From positions 1-50,163 of the forward strand of contig CAAGLA010000012.1 in the NCBI GenBank assembly GCA_900770655.1: a stretch of DNA of 50,163 nt. The letters run 5' to 3'. Below, in pieces: positions 49,372 through 50,163 of this stretch. The notes beneath the pieces were generated by a model. The model had not been told where the DNA came from, ran no database searches, and was given only the letters and a program-made list of their open reading frames with translations. Origin of the DNA: Bacteroidaceae bacterium (GTDB lineage Bacteria; Bacteroidota; Bacteroidia; Bacteroidales; Bacteroidaceae). Position 1 is the stretch's first letter; every line of letters starts with the position of its first letter. A program made the translations under genes and the position numbers.

Positions 49372-50163
49372 TTACTTAATTTCCTCAACTGCAGCCTGAG
49401 CAGCAGCCAAACGTGCGATAGGCACGCGGAAAGGAGAACAAGAAACGTAGTTCAAACCAACTCTGTGGCAGAACTTAACCGATTCGGGTTCACCGCCGTG
49501 CTCACCGCAGATACCGCACTTAAGGTCTGGGTTAACTGCGCGGCCCTTAGTTGTTGCCATCTCAACGAGCTGGCCAACACCTGTCTGGTCGAGTACTTGG
49601 AATGGGTCGTTCTTCAGAATCTTCTTGCGGAGGTAGATTGGCAAGAATGAGTTAACGTCGTCACGAGAGTAACCGAATGTCATCTGTGTCAAGTCGTTTG
49701 TACCGAATGAGAAGAACTGAGCCTGCTGAGCTATCTGGTCGGCTGTAAGAGCTGCGCGTGGTATCTCAATCATTGTACCGATTGTATACTCTACTGAATC
49801 GCCCTCGGCAGCGAACAATGCATTTGCGGCCTCAAGGATAGCGTTCTTCTGCTCCTCGAACTCGTTGATGATACCTACCAGCGGAACCATAATTTCGGGG
49901 TAGATAACCTTGCCTTCCTTCTTCAGCTCAAGAGCTGCACCAAGGATTGCAGTTGTCTGCATCTTTGTAATCTCGGGATATGTGTTACCCAAGCGGCAAC
50001 CGCGGTGACCGAGCATTGGGTTGAACTCCTCGAGAGACTTAACGCGGCGCTGAACAGCCTCAACTGTCTTGCCCATAGCCTCAGCAAGCATCTGCTGGCC
50101 CTTAGCATCGTGTGGTACGAACTCGTGGAGTGGCGGGTCGAGCAAGCGAACAGTCACGTGCAA
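49372..50163 (-). CDS. ppdK: Pyruvate, phosphate dikinase, C-terminal part (cut by the window end)
   Basis: The visible 263 residues are the C-terminal PEP/pyruvate-binding TIM barrel. SFGTNDLTQMTFGYSRDD and the catalytic Cys in KCGICGEHGGEPESV are diagnostic, and GTMIEIPRAALTADQIA fits. The enzyme interconverts pyruvate, ATP and Pi with PEP, AMP and PPi. The full protein is about 900 residues, so the N-terminal nucleotide-binding and phospho-His domains lie beyond the window. Confidence 0.95.
   Translation of the reverse strand: MHVTVRLLDPPLHEFVPHDAKGQQMLAEAMGKTVEAVQRRVKSLEEFNPMLGHRGCRLGNTYPEITKMQTTAILGAALELKKEGKVIYPEIMVPLVGIINEFEEQKNAILEAANALFAAEGDSVEYTIGTMIEIPRAALTADQIAQQAQFFSFGTNDLTQMTFGYSRDDVNSFLPIYLRKKILKNDPFQVLDQTGVGQLVEMATTKGRAVNPDLKCGICGEHGGEPESVKFCHRVGLNYVSCSPFRVPIARLAAAQAAVEEIK

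Overview
The window looks like chromosome from a member of the Bacteroidales (phylum Bacteroidota). Direct signs are many promoters of the Bacteroidota type (TTG/TTTG, about 20 nt, then TAnnTTTG or TAnnTTCG), a GldE homologue, DUF4924, DUF4488 and DUF3472 proteins, a fused FeoA-FeoB iron transporter and a 29-residue AURKAIP1/COX24-like basic protein beside an HU gene. Most genes begin without a Shine-Dalgarno sequence. The genus cannot be fixed from the sequence alone. I see no phage, insertion sequence, CRISPR array or rRNA.

Layout. 1-203: two identical tRNA-Glu(CTC) genes and a terminator. 226-5069: surface polysaccharide genes (three glycosyltransferases on the minus strand, a divergent Wzx-type flippase), followed by an M23 peptidase, a C69 dipeptidase and a phosphohexomutase. 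10357-12465: RNase G, the 29-residue basic protein and HU on the minus strand. 12790-15821: ssb, gldE, a phosphopantetheinyl transferase and a DUF308 membrane protein. 15959-23973: a long plus-strand run with a LysE-type exporter, DUF4924, release factor 3, TsaC/Sua5, a ClC channel, Fmt and a WG-repeat protein. 24207-25084: an ECF sigma factor and a 59-residue protein, each closed by a hairpin. 25143-28828: a secreted S9 peptidase and an MFS carrier as a probable peptide-salvage operon. 29055-32133: MtaB, a glycosyltransferase and an RsmI-like methylase. 32203-36920: UvrB, two exported DUF proteins and a YbaN-like protein.

36949-41173 is a minus-strand operon joining iron uptake (FeoAB) with a hemerythrin protein, a LuxR-type regulator and a free-methionine-sulfoxide reductase. 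Just upstream lies an intergenic interval with a perfect plus-strand promoter and a hairpin but no convincing ORF; it is my best candidate for an undescribed small RNA. 41589-42023 encodes a secreted Arg/Asn/Pro-repeat protein. 42179-46836 is a sialic-acid catabolic operon (lyase, AGE-type epimerase, and a mutarotase fused to a sodium/solute symporter), preceded by an HGSNAT-like membrane acetyltransferase. 48160-48843 is TrmO. 48905-49123 is a decayed C-terminal remnant of an acyl-CoA ligase, and the window ends inside pyruvate, phosphate dikinase.

Functions were assigned by reading motifs and recalling families; no database search was run.
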